Positions 1-9,533 of a stretch of DNA of 64,000 bases are shown piece by piece (position 1 is the stretch's first letter; every line of letters starts with the position of its first letter). Location of the stretch: contig NZ_CP161920.1 in NCBI RefSeq assembly GCF_040819555.1, positions 1,177,001-1,241,000 of the forward strand, written 5' to 3'. Origin of the DNA: Nitratireductor sp. GISD-1A_MAKvit. GTDB taxonomy: Bacteria > Pseudomonadota > Alphaproteobacteria > Rhizobiales > Rhizobiaceae. Position numbers and translations under genes: made by a program. The notes under the pieces are model-generated. The model was not told the origin of the DNA and searched no databases. It saw only the letters and a program-made list of their open reading frames with translations.

Positions 1-1
1 G

Positions 2-1006
2 ATCGGGGTCGAGCGGTTCCTGGCGGAATTGACCGTTTACATCGAAGAGGATTTCCGCCGCTGGGAGGATTTCGACAAGACGCCGCGGGTGGCCTCCCAC
101 AGTTGTGAGGGCGTTATCGAACTGATGCCGACCAGCGATGGCAGGCACTACGGCTTCAAATATGTCAACGGCCACCCCAAGAACACGCGCGAGGGCCGGC
201 AGACGGTGACGGCGTTCGGCGTGTATGCGGATGTGGGCAATGGCTATCCCCTGCTGATCACCGAGATGACCATACTGACGGCGTTACGCACGGCGGCGAC
301 TTCTGCGCTGGCCGCAAAATATCTGGCGCCTGAAGGGGCCCGTACCATGGCGCTGATCGGCAATGGCGCGCAGTCCGAGTTTCAGGCAATGGCCTTCAAG
401 GCTGCACTCGGTGTCGACCACCTTCGGCTCTACGACATTGATGGCGATGCAACGGCAAAGTGCTTGCGCAATCTGCGAGGGCTGGGCTTCGAGACGGTTG
501 CGTGCAACACGCCGGAAGAGGCGGTCGAAGGGGCCGATATCATCACCACCGCGACGGCAGACAAACTAAATGCCACCATCCTGACCGACAATATGGTCGG
601 CTCCGGCGTTCACATAAACGCTGTGGGTGGTGACTGCCCCGGCAAGACCGAGCTGCATCGCGACATCCTGACCCGTTCCGACATCTTTGTTGAATATCCG
701 CCGCAAACCCGCATTGAGGGCGAAATTCAGCAGCTTTCGGAAGACCACCCGGTGGAGGAGCTTTGGAAGGTGATCACTGGCAAGGTGAAGGGGCGGCGCG
801 AGGCGCGGCAGATCACGCTGTTTGATTCCGTCGGGTTTGCGACGGAGGATTTTTCTGCCCTGCGCTATGTCTATGACCGCATGCGGGAGACGGGGCACTT
901 TATCGAGCTCGACCTTCTGGCCGATCCCGATGAACCGCGGGATCTCTTCGGCATGCTGCTGCGTTTCCCCGGTTCATCGCTTCTGGCTTCCAGCAAGACC
1001 GGCTGA
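2..1006 (+). CDS. Ornithine cyclodeaminase, 5'-truncated by window edge
   Basis: Cytosolic NAD-dependent enzyme of the ornithine cyclodeaminase/mu-crystallin family, which converts L-ornithine to L-proline and ammonia. The reading frame is open from base 2, so the true start lies left of the window and the in-frame TTG at 29 is probably internal. 334 residues are visible of a family length near 350. Seen in sequence: KYVNGHPKN (substrate-binding lysine region), the nucleotide-binding GNGAQSE (from about base 359) and GGDCPGKTEL with the catalytic aspartate position of the family. Rhizobial ornithine cyclodeaminases often follow an arginase gene, which would be outside the window. Its TGA stop abuts the stop of the convergent nadE-like gene with no spacer. 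A related amino-acid dehydrogenase-like activity cannot be excluded. Confidence 0.9.
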   Translation: MGVERFLAELTVYIEEDFRRWEDFDKTPRVASHSCEGVIELMPTSDGRHYGFKYVNGHPKNTREGRQTVTAFGVYADVGNGYPLLITEMTILTALRTAATSALAAKYLAPEGARTMALIGNGAQSEFQAMAFKAALGVDHLRLYDIDGDATAKCLRNLRGLGFETVACNTPEEAVEGADIITTATADKLNATILTDNMVGSGVHINAVGGDCPGKTELHRDILTRSDIFVEYPPQTRIEGEIQQLSEDHPVEELWKVITGKVKGRREARQITLFDSVGFATEDFSALRYVYDRMRETGHFIELDLLADPDEPRDLFGMLLRFPGSSLLASSKTG

Positions 1007-2000
1007 TCAGGGGGTGGCGACCTCTTCGACTTTCTGTGGAGGCAGGTGCAGGTAGTGTGCCACCTTGCGTTTTGCCGCAATGTCGCGCCACACCAGCCCC
1101 ACCTGCCGCTCGCTGAGCCCCGTGGCGCAGGCAACCTTCTTGGCCGGGATGTCATGGTCGAGTCCGTAAAGGCAAAGGTCCATTTCGCGATAGGGCAGGG
1201 CGAAATAGAACTCCTCCTGGGACTGTGCGAGCGAATAGGTGTCGGTTGTCGGCATCCGCCGGCGGATCTCCGCAGGCACGCCCAGATATTTCGCGAGCTG
1301 GTAGACCTGTGACTTGTAAAGGTGCGCGATGGGTTTCACATCAGCCGCGCCATCTCCGTTCTTCACGAAGAAACCCTGGTCGTATTCCAGCCGGTTCGGC
1401 GTGCCGATCACCGCATAGTTCAGGCGGTCGGCATGATAATATTCGAGCTGTTTGCGGGTTCGTTGCTTCATGTTGGTGGCGGCTACAATGCCAAGATACA
1501 CCTCCGGCGGCAGACGGTGTTTCTCGACCGTTCCATCGGGCCCTGCGTACCACCAGATATGAAATGTTGTAGGCCTTGGTGGTGAGCGCATTGGCAATCG
1601 CGATCTTCATCGACCAGCCGGGGCCGAATTCTGGTACCACCTGGCGGATAAAGGCGTCGCGCCGTTCATAGCAGCCCATGGCTTCCAGTGTTGGGCCAAT
1701 GTCTTCGATCACGCTTTCAAGCCCGAATGTCTCGGCCACTTCCTGGCCAAGCCGGAGGCTCTCGGGGTCCGAATCATACTCCGGCATGAACAGGCAGAAA
1801 ACGCGTTCCGGTCCCAGTGCACGGGCAGCGAGAGCAGCGCAGACGCTGGAATCGATGCCACCCGACAGGCCGAGCACTAAACCGCGTTTGCGCAGGTTCC
1901 TGCGGAGTTGTGTCCGTAGCGTTGTGATGATCCGTTGCGTCTCTGCGGCCGGATCGATCTTCAGACTTTCGGTCGAGAAGCAGATGTTCATTTCGTTCAT
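1007..2000 (-). CDS. nadE: NadE-like NAD synthase family ATP-pyrophosphatase (frameshifted as sequenced)
   Basis: ATP-PPi-type amide-forming ligase of the NAD synthetase family; canonical members amidate nicotinic acid adenine dinucleotide. The N-terminal half has the PP-loop [10 protein letters not shown] near residues 43-52; the C-terminal half has [12 protein letters not shown] and [16 protein letters not shown]. The halves lie in two frames and join near 1547-1553, where one surplus base separates YNISYLVV from [11 protein letters not shown]. Corrected length is about 330 residues with no glutaminase domain, so ammonia would come from elsewhere. ATG overlaps the ligase gene stop (ATGA, 1997-2000), indicating translational coupling. 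It is last in an operon with AsnB, a carrier protein and a ligase, so it may amidate a pathway intermediate rather than serve NAD synthesis; the sequence cannot decide between these. Confidence 0.85.
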
Positions 2001-3538
2001 GACGCTTTCAGGGCCTCTATGGCAGCGTGGCGGCGGTTGATTTTGCCATTTGCGGATTTTGGCAGTTCCGCTCGGAAAATGAATGCTTTTGGCATCATCG
2101 TGTCGGGTAAGTGGCGCTTGCAGTGCCGCGCTATCGTCTGCTCGGACAATTCGGGATCTGCGCGCACAATGAGTGCTTCGAGACGATGACCGTCAATTGG
2201 ATCGGGTTTGGTGAATGCGAGAGCTTCGCAGACGCCGGGGCAGTCCGTGAGGACGGTTTCCACCTGTTTGGGCGAGACCTTTTCGCCGCGTATTTTCACC
2301 ACTTCATCCCGGCGGCCGATGAAATGAAGCAGCCCGTTCTCATCACGACTGAAGATGTCACCGGTGTGAAGATATCTGCCGACACCGTCAGGGCCCCGAC
2401 GAAGCGTGTTTGCCGTGGCTTCGGGGTTGTTCCAGTATCCCTGCATGACGTGAGGGCCCCGAATGACGAGCTCACCAGGTGCGTTCGTTTCTGCTTCGCT
2501 GCCGCTTTCGTCAAGGACCAGCGCCTCGGTTCCAGGAAGCGCCTTTCCGACCGAGCACGGGTGCCGGTCAATCTCTTCGGGATCGAGAAAAGTGGCGCGC
2601 GCGCATTCGGTGAGGCCGTACATGGAGTACAGCCGCGCTTCCGGAAAAAGTCTCCGAAGGGCTTTCGAATGGGCCGGGGGCAGCGGGCCCGATGCATTGG
2701 TGATGTAGCGCAAGGAGGGCAGGCTTCCGGCGGCAAGCCCATCGAGCCCGGCCAGCATTGCAGCCATGGTCGGAACCATGGGAAAGCCAGTCACGCGCTC
2801 ATTGCGCGCTTTCTCAAGAACGGCATGGGGAAAGGCAAAGCTCTTTTCGAGAACCAGAGTCGCTCCGCTGCGCACGGCAACAAGAAGCTGGTAGAGCCCA
2901 TAGGTAAAGGACAATGGGAGGGCGGAAAGGACGATGTCCGTTTCGTCATTTTCGAGATAGTCGCCGATCATCGCCGACGCCGCATCGACGTTTCGGTGGC
3001 TCAGCATCACACCCTTCGGCCTTCCCGAGGAGCCGGATGTGTAGATTACAAATGCAAGTTGGTCTTCATCTTCCAGCGGGTCGGGTAACGGAGCCTCCAG
3101 GGCAAGGCAGGCTTCGAAAGCGACGCTGTCATGCTGCATGCTCTCCGTGGCCCGCGCGACAATGCATGGAGGGCTGTATCCCGCCTTGTTTTGCGCTTCC
3201 GTGCAGACACGGGCATGTCTTGCTTCATGAATTAAGACGCTGGGCGTGCAGTCCGCTAAGACATGCGCAAGTCCGTCGGACTTCACACCGGGATTGACGG
3301 GGACGACCGTTGCGCCGGCTTTCAGTCCGGCAAAGATCGCGACCGCCATTTCCTGAATGTTGTCCATGAACAGTGCAATGCGCGCACCGGGTCTGACACC
3401 CTTGGCACGTAACGCTGCTGCCAACCGTTGAGACAGGCGATCGAGATCTGCGTAGCTTAACCGCTCCGGGCCGGTAACGATCGCTGTGGCCGAGGGGAAA
3501 AGTTTCGACTGGCTGGTGAGGAAGGCTTCAACGCGCAT
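1997..3538 (-). CDS. Class I adenylate-forming ligase (acyl/aryl-CoA synthetase or carrier-protein ligase)
   Basis: A 513-residue ANL-superfamily enzyme that activates a carboxylic acid as acyl-AMP and passes it to CoA or a phosphopantetheine carrier. Visible motifs: P-loop [11 protein letters not shown] (166-176), YSMYGLTEC (304-312), HTGD (391-394), [14 protein letters not shown] (408-421) and the C-terminal catalytic lysine in NGKI (K499). The ATG follows AGGAG with about 8 bases of spacing. The gene begins 11 bases after the acyl carrier protein gene, so the carrier is its likely acceptor, as in free-standing adenylation systems; this is inference from context. Substrate is unknown. No condensation or thioesterase domain is present. 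Confidence 0.9.
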   Translation of the reverse strand: MRVEAFLTSQSKLFPSATAIVTGPERLSYADLDRLSQRLAAALRAKGVRPGARIALFMDNIQEMAVAIFAGLKAGATVVPVNPGVKSDGLAHVLADCTPSVLIHEARHARVCTEAQNKAGYSPPCIVARATESMQHDSVAFEACLALEAPLPDPLEDEDQLAFVIYTSGSSGRPKGVMLSHRNVDAASAMIGDYLENDETDIVLSALPLSFTYGLYQLLVAVRSGATLVLEKSFAFPHAVLEKARNERVTGFPMVPTMAAMLAGLDGLAAGSLPSLRYITNASGPLPPAHSKALRRLFPEARLYSMYGLTECARATFLDPEEIDRHPCSVGKALPGTEALVLDESGSEAETNAPGELVIRGPHVMQGYWNNPEATANTLRRGPDGVGRYLHTGDIFSRDENGLLHFIGRRDEVVKIRGEKVSPKQVETVLTDCPGVCEALAFTKPDPIDGHRLEALIVRADPELSEQTIARHCKRHLPDTMMPKAFIFRAELPKSANGKINRRHAAIEALKAS

Positions 3539-3549
3539 TGCGTCTGCTC

Positions 3550-3828
3550 CTAGGCGCCAACCGGCGCTCTCTCCCTGGATTTCTGCTTGCCTGTGACGAA
3601 AGCGCTTAACTTGGCGATGGTGTCGAAGTTTTCCGGAACGATCTCCGGATCGGCGATTTCGATGGCGAAGTGTTCTTCCAGAAACGAAACCATTTCCAGT
3701 ATGCCGGTGGAATCCACGATGTCGTTTTCGATCAGCGAGTCATCGTCTGCAGGAGCTTCGTCTACATCACCGAACAGGAAATTCTCGATGATGAAGGCGC
3801 GGATATCGGCATTTACGGGCTGGGACAT
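3550..3828 (-). CDS. Acyl carrier protein
   Basis: A 92-residue acidic, helical protein of the phosphopantetheine-binding family. The prosthetic-group serine is most likely Ser40 in IVDSTGILEMV, followed by helix II SFLEEHFAIEI. I chose ATG at 3828 because AGGAAG lies at the right distance upstream and everything N-terminal to it in the longer frame is non-carrier-like and overlaps the end of asnB. It starts 17 bases after asnB and ends 11 bases before the ligase gene, so the three are surely cotranscribed. It resembles free-standing carriers of small natural-product pathways more than the housekeeping fatty-acid carrier AcpP, which has a DSL motif. The basic tail KQKSRERAPVGA is unusual. Confidence 0.88.
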   Translation of the reverse strand: MSQPVNADIRAFIIENFLFGDVDEAPADDDSLIENDIVDSTGILEMVSFLEEHFAIEIADPEIVPENFDTIAKLSAFVTGKQKSRERAPVGA

Positions 3829-3845
3829 GGTGCTTCCTTTCACGG

Positions 3846-5792
3846 TCAGGTGTGAACCGTCAGGGTTGCGTCCGCTGTGCGAACTTGCCTGGCGAATTGC
3901 TGGGTCCAAAGCTGGGTCGACAAAATGCCAACAAATGCGGCGTTATCACGAAAACCGGTAAAACTATTTAGCCGGCTTTTATTATACAATCTGACGGTTT
4001 TTTCAACATCGAACAGACAGTTTTGTTTCAGGCCGGATTTTTGAAACGCCTCTTCGACATAGGCTGGCGGGCAGCCGGCAAACGCTGCGGCGTCCGGAGC
4101 GCGATAGGGTTGTTTGGGTCGATCCGCGATTCGCTTTGGTACGAGGTCGGCGGTCGCCTCCCGGAGCAGATGTTTTTCTCTCAGTCCCCTGAGTTTCACA
4201 TTGGCTGGAATCTGCGAGGCAAGTGTCACGATGCGATGGTCGAGAAAGGGAAACCTTGTTTCGATCCCGTGCGCCATGGCCATTCGATCACCCTGGCTAG
4301 ACAGAATGTAGCCGGGCAAAAGAAAACGCGTTTCCAGATACTGGGCCTGATGCAAAGGATGCCAGCTGCCGAAGGCATCAGGAAGAATCGAGACCAGTTC
4401 ATCGGCTGCATTATAGCCTTTCAGTGTCTCCTTAAGCGCGCCGGAGAAGAAAAGCTTGGCCCCTGCCGTGTTGCGAAACCGGGGCCGATGGGAAAACAGG
4501 GGATCGTTTGGCTGGTCGGCCGAAATGGCGAAAAAAGCAGCAAGATAGTCTGGTGTCTGTCGTTTGAGGTTGGCCAGATATGGGTAGATCTTGCGGAAGA
4601 GATGAGGACGAAGCTGCGAACTTGGTTGCCGGGCGCAGAAACGGCGCAGCCGTGCTTCCTTGAAAATGTCGTATCCGGCAAAAATCTCATCGGCCCCTTC
4701 GCCCGACAGAACGGCCTTGATACCCTGCGAGCGCACAAGTTTCGAAAGCAGGTAGAGCGGAGCCGGAGCCGTGCGCAGAACCGGTTGCTCGGCATGCCGC
4801 ACAACTTCCGGGAAGACCGTCGCAATGGCTTCGGCGTCGCATTCTATGCTGTGATGCCGGGTGCCCAGAACGCGTGCCATCTCTTCCTGATACCGACTTT
4901 CATCGAGTGCGGGATCCTTGAATGTGACTGCAAAACTGGAAAGGCCGTTGGGCGCCCGCTGCCTTGCAAGGTTCGTGATGACCGAGGAATCAAGCCCCCC
5001 GGAGAGATAGGTTCCCACTTCCACATCGGCGCGCAGACGCAATCGGGTCGCATCCTCAAGCATGGCGCGCACCTCTTCTGCTCTCTCTGCCTCAGAGCGG
5101 TCATGTGTGACGTTTGAAAAGTCCAGGTCCCAGTAGCGCTCGACCTTTGCGGCACCGTTTTGCACGATCATCCGGTGGCCGGGTGGAAGCTCCTGAACGT
5201 CCGTAAAGGCCGTGCGTGGTGGTATCGGTGACCAAAGCGTGAAGATCTGGTCGAGGGCAAAGGGATCAAGGCGGGGTTCGATGCCCGGCACTGCGAGCAG
5301 GGCCTTGATCTCGGAAGCGAAGTAGAAACGGCCACCGTGCCATGTGTGATAGAGCGGGCGCACTCCCATGCGGTCGCGTGCAAGAAAAAGGCGTCTCAGG
5401 CGTGCGTCGTGTATGGCGAATGCGAAATCCCCGTTTAGCCTGTCGACGCAATCGGGCCCGAACTCGTCATAGAGCCGCAGGATGACCTCGGTGTCGCTGG
5501 CGGTGCGAAAGCGATGCCCGCGGCACTCCAGATCCCGTCTCAGCTCGATGTGATTGAAGATCTCGCCGTTATAGGTGATGCGCAGGCGTCCACCAGCGCC
5601 TTCCATTGGCTGTTGTCCGTCTTCGAGATCGACGATGGACAGTCGCCGATGAGCCAGACCCGTGTCGCCCCGGATCTGCAGACCGGTTTCGTCAGGTCCG
5701 CGATGCGCGATGGCATCCGACATCGCCATGAGGAGCGTTTCCGCTTCCCTTGGGGCAAGCCCTTTACCTGAATAACCGGCAATTCCACACAT
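3846..5792 (-). CDS. Asparagine synthase-like glutamine amidotransferase (AsnB family)
   Basis: A 648-residue class II amidotransferase. Residues 1-200 form the glutaminase domain: Cys2 nucleophile after Met1, HRGPDE (30-35), YNGEIFN (74-80). Residues from about 235 form the ATP-pyrophosphatase synthetase domain with PP-loop SGGLDSS (264-270). Glutamine supplies ammonia to an adenylated carboxylate. It is somewhat longer than E. coli AsnB (about 554 residues) and sits between a GNAT-like gene and a carrier protein, so it may amidate a specialised intermediate instead of aspartate. GGAG lies about 11 bases upstream of the ATG. Two amide-forming ATP-PPi enzymes (this and the NadE-like protein) in one operon is notable. 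Confidence 0.88.
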   Translation of the reverse strand: MCGIAGYSGKGLAPREAETLLMAMSDAIAHRGPDETGLQIRGDTGLAHRRLSIVDLEDGQQPMEGAGGRLRITYNGEIFNHIELRRDLECRGHRFRTASDTEVILRLYDEFGPDCVDRLNGDFAFAIHDARLRRLFLARDRMGVRPLYHTWHGGRFYFASEIKALLAVPGIEPRLDPFALDQIFTLWSPIPPRTAFTDVQELPPGHRMIVQNGAAKVERYWDLDFSNVTHDRSEAERAEEVRAMLEDATRLRLRADVEVGTYLSGGLDSSVITNLARQRAPNGLSSFAVTFKDPALDESRYQEEMARVLGTRHHSIECDAEAIATVFPEVVRHAEQPVLRTAPAPLYLLSKLVRSQGIKAVLSGEGADEIFAGYDIFKEARLRRFCARQPSSQLRPHLFRKIYPYLANLKRQTPDYLAAFFAISADQPNDPLFSHRPRFRNTAGAKLFFSGALKETLKGYNAADELVSILPDAFGSWHPLHQAQYLETRFLLPGYILSSQGDRMAMAHGIETRFPFLDHRIVTLASQIPANVKLRGLREKHLLREATADLVPKRIADRPKQPYRAPDAAAFAGCPPAYVEEAFQKSGLKQNCLFDVEKTVRLYNKSRLNSFTGFRDNAAFVGILSTQLWTQQFARQVRTADATLTVHT

Positions 5793-5851
5793 TTATAAAA
5801 GCACTCCAACAGGGCTTTCCAACCCCACTAATTTTGCGAAGGGGGCTGACG

Positions 5852-6961
5852 TTAGCCGAAACGGTCTCCAAGCAGCCTGGTCCAGGATTCTCCCGCGAAG
5901 CCGTTGAAGAAGGCGTTCCCCGTCACGAATGGCTCAAGAATCGTCTTGTCGCGGGCATAAACGATGCTCGATGCGGCGTGGACAAACGCGAACCGCCGCC
6001 CGAGCATGGCATTGAGGAGGCCCGGTTGCGAACGACCGCGCAGTGCCGCCATCTTGCGTTCTGTCGCCTCCGCAAGCATAGCGTCGATTACCGCGCCTTC
6101 ATGGCCCGGCACTGACAGTATCTGCACCACACGACCGATACCGCGGCTTTTGCCATAGTAGAGGAAAAGGCCAACCGGTTTGCCGGCGTTTGACAGAACC
6201 TTGCGGCGGACCATGGGGCCGTAATTCCCCTTGCGGCAGGATTCGCTCACCATGCGAAGCAGCTCGGCTTCCTCCCATTTTGGATGAAGCACATGAGCAG
6301 AAACGAATTTCTGGAACAGTGCCACAGTCTCGGCGATGTCTACCTCTGCGGTTGTCAGGACTTTGCCGGTAAACTGGTCATTCGATACGTGGCTCCACTG
6401 TGGCTGAGTGCCGCTCCGGCACAGCAGGGCGTCGACCGGACGCGCCAGAGGGCGGGCAATGGCGGCCGGGCCAAATGCGTTGGTTGCCATCTCGGCCATG
6501 AAAGCTGCCGGACGAAGGATCCGCAACCACTCGAGGCTGTAGTCGGGGAGAATTGTGCCGCGCAGCCTGCGCCACATACCGGTGGAAACATCGTTTGCGG
6601 TTTCGGTCAGGCACAGATCCTGTGGTCCAGACTGAAATGCGCGGAGCAGGCGTGCGCCGGCATAAGGGTCCTCTTCATACCTGTCGACCATGAAGCTTCC
6701 GCCAATGGCAGCGCTCAGCGATCTGCCATGATATGTGAACCGCATGGGAAGAACGCCCATGAAACCGTTGACCGTTCCATCGCTACGAAGGTGGACGAGT
6801 GAATGAATGCCCTCGATCTGACAGGGTGGATCGGTGAACAGGCTTAGCAGATAGTCCGAAAGGCCCACGGGGGGCTTGCCCCGCTGCCTGCGCAAAATGC
6901 GATGGAACATTTCTGCGACCGCAGAAACATCATCGGTTTGGAATGGACGAATCGCACTCAC
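5852..6961 (-). CDS. GNAT-type acyltransferase-like protein
   Basis: About 369 residues. The N-terminal part, SAIRPFQTDDVSAVAEMFHRILRR, has the usual opening of GNAT N-acyltransferases, and the middle VNGFMGVLPMRFTYHGR fits the beta-strand core that binds acyl-CoA; the C-terminal half looks like a second, degenerate GNAT-like fold. I prefer the GTG at 6961, which puts this opening at the N-terminus; a TTG at 7015 in the same frame would add 18 residues. It is the first gene of the cassette that continues with AsnB, carrier protein, ligase and NadE-like protein, and 59 bases separate it from asnB. Function is inferred: acyl transfer to or from the carrier-bound product is plausible. The exact family is not certain. 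Confidence 0.6.
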   Translation of the reverse strand: MSAIRPFQTDDVSAVAEMFHRILRRQRGKPPVGLSDYLLSLFTDPPCQIEGIHSLVHLRSDGTVNGFMGVLPMRFTYHGRSLSAAIGGSFMVDRYEEDPYAGARLLRAFQSGPQDLCLTETANDVSTGMWRRLRGTILPDYSLEWLRILRPAAFMAEMATNAFGPAAIARPLARPVDALLCRSGTQPQWSHVSNDQFTGKVLTTAEVDIAETVALFQKFVSAHVLHPKWEEAELLRMVSESCRKGNYGPMVRRKVLSNAGKPVGLFLYYGKSRGIGRVVQILSVPGHEGAVIDAMLAEATERKMAALRGRSQPGLLNAMLGRRFAFVHAASSIVYARDKTILEPFVTGNAFFNGFAGESWTRLLGDRFG

Positions 6962-7152
6962 GGAGAATCTCTGAAAAATCGCGCCCTGGTTGAAAGCGGA
7001 AACCTTCTGAGCCAATGTGTGACCTAAAGTTGTTTAAGAAGTCTTTTGAGCTGGAAAGTTTTTGTGCATGGCATTCCGGTGAGCGTGTATCATTGGCCGC
7101 AAGCGCAGCCACAAGACTGCGAATGGGAACACGCAAATCAGCATCGGGCTTG

Positions 7153-8047
7153 ATGAATCTTCGACACATAGAGGTTTTCCACGCGATCCGGCTGGCCGGT
7201 TCGATCAACGCTGCGGCGGAGCGGCTCAATGTATCGCAGCCGGCACTCAGCCGGACTTTGAAACATGCGGAATCGCTGCTCGGCTTCAAGCTGTTCGATC
7301 GCGTGAAGCAGCGCCTTGTCCCCACACGCGAAGCAGAGCTCCTGTTTGCCGAAGCGGTGGATGTGCATGGTGCGCTTGAGCGGTTTCGCACCCTTGCCCG
7401 CAACCTGGGACGCAATCCCGATGATGTGCTTCGGGTGGGCTTTCTGCCAAGCCTGGGTGTGGGGCTGGCGCCCAAGGTGGTGTCGAACCTGCCGAAGCAC
7501 TGGGAAGGTTTCAAGATCGAGCTGTTCACGCATCATTACGACGTGCTGCTTCGGCGTCTTCACGCGCTCGATCTGGATCTGGCGGTTGCCTTCAATATCG
7601 TGGAAACACCCGGTATCAGCTCCACTACGGTGGGCACCATGAGCCTCACCTACCTGGAGACGGACGATCCCGCCACGCAGTTCGATCCCTCACCGGTGCA
7701 TCTGAGCGAGATCGACATGCAGACATTCGTGGGGCTGGAGAAGGAATCTCCGGTTGGAGTGTTCCTCAAGGCGGCCTTTGACGAAGCGGGCCCTTCCCTA
7801 TGAGCCTCGTATTTCCGTGCATACCTATTCGGTGGCAGCGGCCTGCGTTAGTCAGGGTGTCGGATGCGCCATCGTCGATGAATTTTCCGCCCGGTACACA
7901 CGCGGCGTGCGCCTCAGACCACTGGTCCCGGATTTGAAGTTCTCGATCACCGCGCTGACATCGGAAAACCGGGCGATTTCCAATGCTGAGGAAATGTTCA
8001 TCCGGATCCTCAGATCGGCCTGTCAGGAACTGCATCGCGAGACTTGA
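7153..8047 (+). CDS. LysR-family transcriptional regulator (frameshifted as sequenced)
   Basis: DNA-binding activator/repressor. The N-terminal winged helix is typical: NLRHIEVFHAIRLAGSINAA, then LNVSQPALSRTLKHAE and LGFKLFDR. The effector-binding domain continues to FDEAG in one frame, then PYEPRISVHTYS in the next; a surplus C in the CCC run at about 7791-7793 accounts for the switch. Corrected length is about 297 residues, normal for the family. ATG at 7153 gives the usual MNLRHIEVF start; no strong Shine-Dalgarno is visible and an upstream ATG at 7123 is possible. It is divergent from the GNAT-AsnB-carrier operon, which by LysR convention is its likely target, and converges on the D-aminoacylase gene with 15 bases between stops. 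Confidence 0.85.
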
Positions 8048-8062
8048 GGCGAATGGCGCCGG

Positions 8063-9511
8063 TCAGGCTTCGCCGCGTGCCACGAAACGACCACCGCGAG
8101 CGCTGGTCACTGTGCCATTTGAAAGCACCGCCACGCCGTTGACGAAGACATGTTCGATGCCGACCGAAGCGCGGTCTGGTTTGTCGTAGTCCGCAAGATC
8201 CAGAACCGTTTCGGCATCGAAGGCGACGAGATCGGCAAAAAAGCCTTCCTGAAGCCTGCCGCGACGGGCAAGACCGAAAATCTGGGCAGGCAAAGATGTC
8301 ATCTTCCGGATGGCTTCTTCCAGCACCAGAACACCATCTTCACGAACATAGCGGCCGAGCACACGGGGGAAGGTTCCCCAAAGCCGGGGGTGAGCCTGCG
8401 GTCCGGGAATGCCATCGGAGCCGATCATGGTGCGCGGGTGCTGCATGATCCGATTGATGTCTTCAGGCGACATCTGAAAATAGATGCCACGCGCTGGTGC
8501 GAGGCGGCGTGCGGCGTCTTCCTGGTCGCAGCCCATCTTCTCTGCGACGTCGGAAAGCTCGTGTCCGTTGAATTCAGGATGGGCAGCGGAATCGATAACG
8601 AGAATGCGTTCGGCATGTCGCGTCAGTTCGGGCAGAAGCACCGTTGAGCTTGCCTCATATGGATAGACGTCCATGGCGATATCCTGCTGGAGGAGCGCCT
8701 TGTCGATCATTGCCAGCGTGTTGACTGACCGGCCATAATTCTGTCGCCCGATGCATTTGTGGTGCGAAATCACGACCGGAACGCCAGCGCTGCGCCCTAT
8801 CGCGATGGTTTCGCCCACGGCTTCTTCCACGCGGTCGCGTTCATCGCGCATATGGGTGACATAGAGAGCGCCTGGAAATTCGGCGAGTGTTCGCGAAAGC
8901 GCTACCACCTCTTCGGTTGGCGCGTGTCGCGCAACCGGGTAGGCAAGTCCGGTGCTGAGCCCGAGTGCGCCGGCTCGCAGTGCTTCTTCAAGCAGCACGC
9001 GCATGACGGCAATCTGGCCTTCGGACGCAGGCTTCTCGGTGTCTTCAAGCGTCATCGCCCGCAGCGTGCCATGGCCCGCAAGTGCCGCCACATTGACTGC
9101 AACACTGGCTGCATCCACCGCGCTGCGATAGGCGGCGAAGGAGCCGAAACGGTAGTCGTCAACTGTGCCCAGAAGGCCAAGCGGAGGCACCAGTTCGACA
9201 GGGTTCTGATAGGGTGCGAGGCTTATCCCGCAATTCCCGACAATGACGCTGGTCACGCCCTGCGTGACCTTCGGCTCCATGGCGCTGTCGTTCAGAACAG
9301 CCAGGTCGTCATGGGTGTGCACATCGATGAAACCGGGCGCGAGACATAGACCGTCCAGATCTATGGTTTCATTCGCCTGCCAGTCGGAAACATCCCCAGT
9401 CGCTGCGATGCGATCGCCGCGGATGGCAAGTCCGCCGCGGGTCGGCGGACCTCCCAGACCGTCAAACAGAAGGGCATTCGTCAGCAGAGTGTCGCAGGTG
9501 TAGTCCGTCAT
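8063..9511 (-). CDS. N-acyl-D-amino-acid deacylase (D-aminoacylase family)
   Basis: Amidohydrolase-superfamily enzyme of about 482 residues that hydrolyses N-acyl-D-amino acids (or related amides) to the free amino acid. Visible: APGFIDVHTHDD (metal-binding HxH, residues 65-67), VGNCGISLAPY (a D-aminoacylase hallmark), VTHMRDERD, VISHHKCIG and the C-terminal metal region MIGSDGIPGPQAHPRLWGTFPRVLGRYV. The frame stays open upstream to 9754, but ATG at 9511 has GGAG just before it and begins MTDYTCDTLLTNALL, the expected first beta strand. It lies 22 bases downstream of the amidase gene, last in the LIV transporter operon, so the imported compound is probably its substrate or is processed by the amidase first. 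Confidence 0.9.
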   Translation of the reverse strand: MTDYTCDTLLTNALLFDGLGGPPTRGGLAIRGDRIAATGDVSDWQANETIDLDGLCLAPGFIDVHTHDDLAVLNDSAMEPKVTQGVTSVIVGNCGISLAPYQNPVELVPPLGLLGTVDDYRFGSFAAYRSAVDAASVAVNVAALAGHGTLRAMTLEDTEKPASEGQIAVMRVLLEEALRAGALGLSTGLAYPVARHAPTEEVVALSRTLAEFPGALYVTHMRDERDRVEEAVGETIAIGRSAGVPVVISHHKCIGRQNYGRSVNTLAMIDKALLQQDIAMDVYPYEASSTVLLPELTRHAERILVIDSAAHPEFNGHELSDVAEKMGCDQEDAARRLAPARGIYFQMSPEDINRIMQHPRTMIGSDGIPGPQAHPRLWGTFPRVLGRYVREDGVLVLEEAIRKMTSLPAQIFGLARRGRLQEGFFADLVAFDAETVLDLADYDKPDRASVGIEHVFVNGVAVLSNGTVTSARGGRFVARGEA

Positions 9512-9533
9512 CGGTGGCTCCTGTCCTTCTGCC

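Noticed and set aside
2111..5117. Long plus-strand ORFs (2111-3088, 4023-5117) opposite the ligase and AsnB genes
   Set aside because: No recognisable protein sequence; both lie wholly against strongly supported coding sequence.
1007..8047. Interpretation of the nadE-like and LysR genes as true pseudogenes
   Set aside because: Both are broken only by one surplus base with no other damage, the same pattern as ten other genes in the window.
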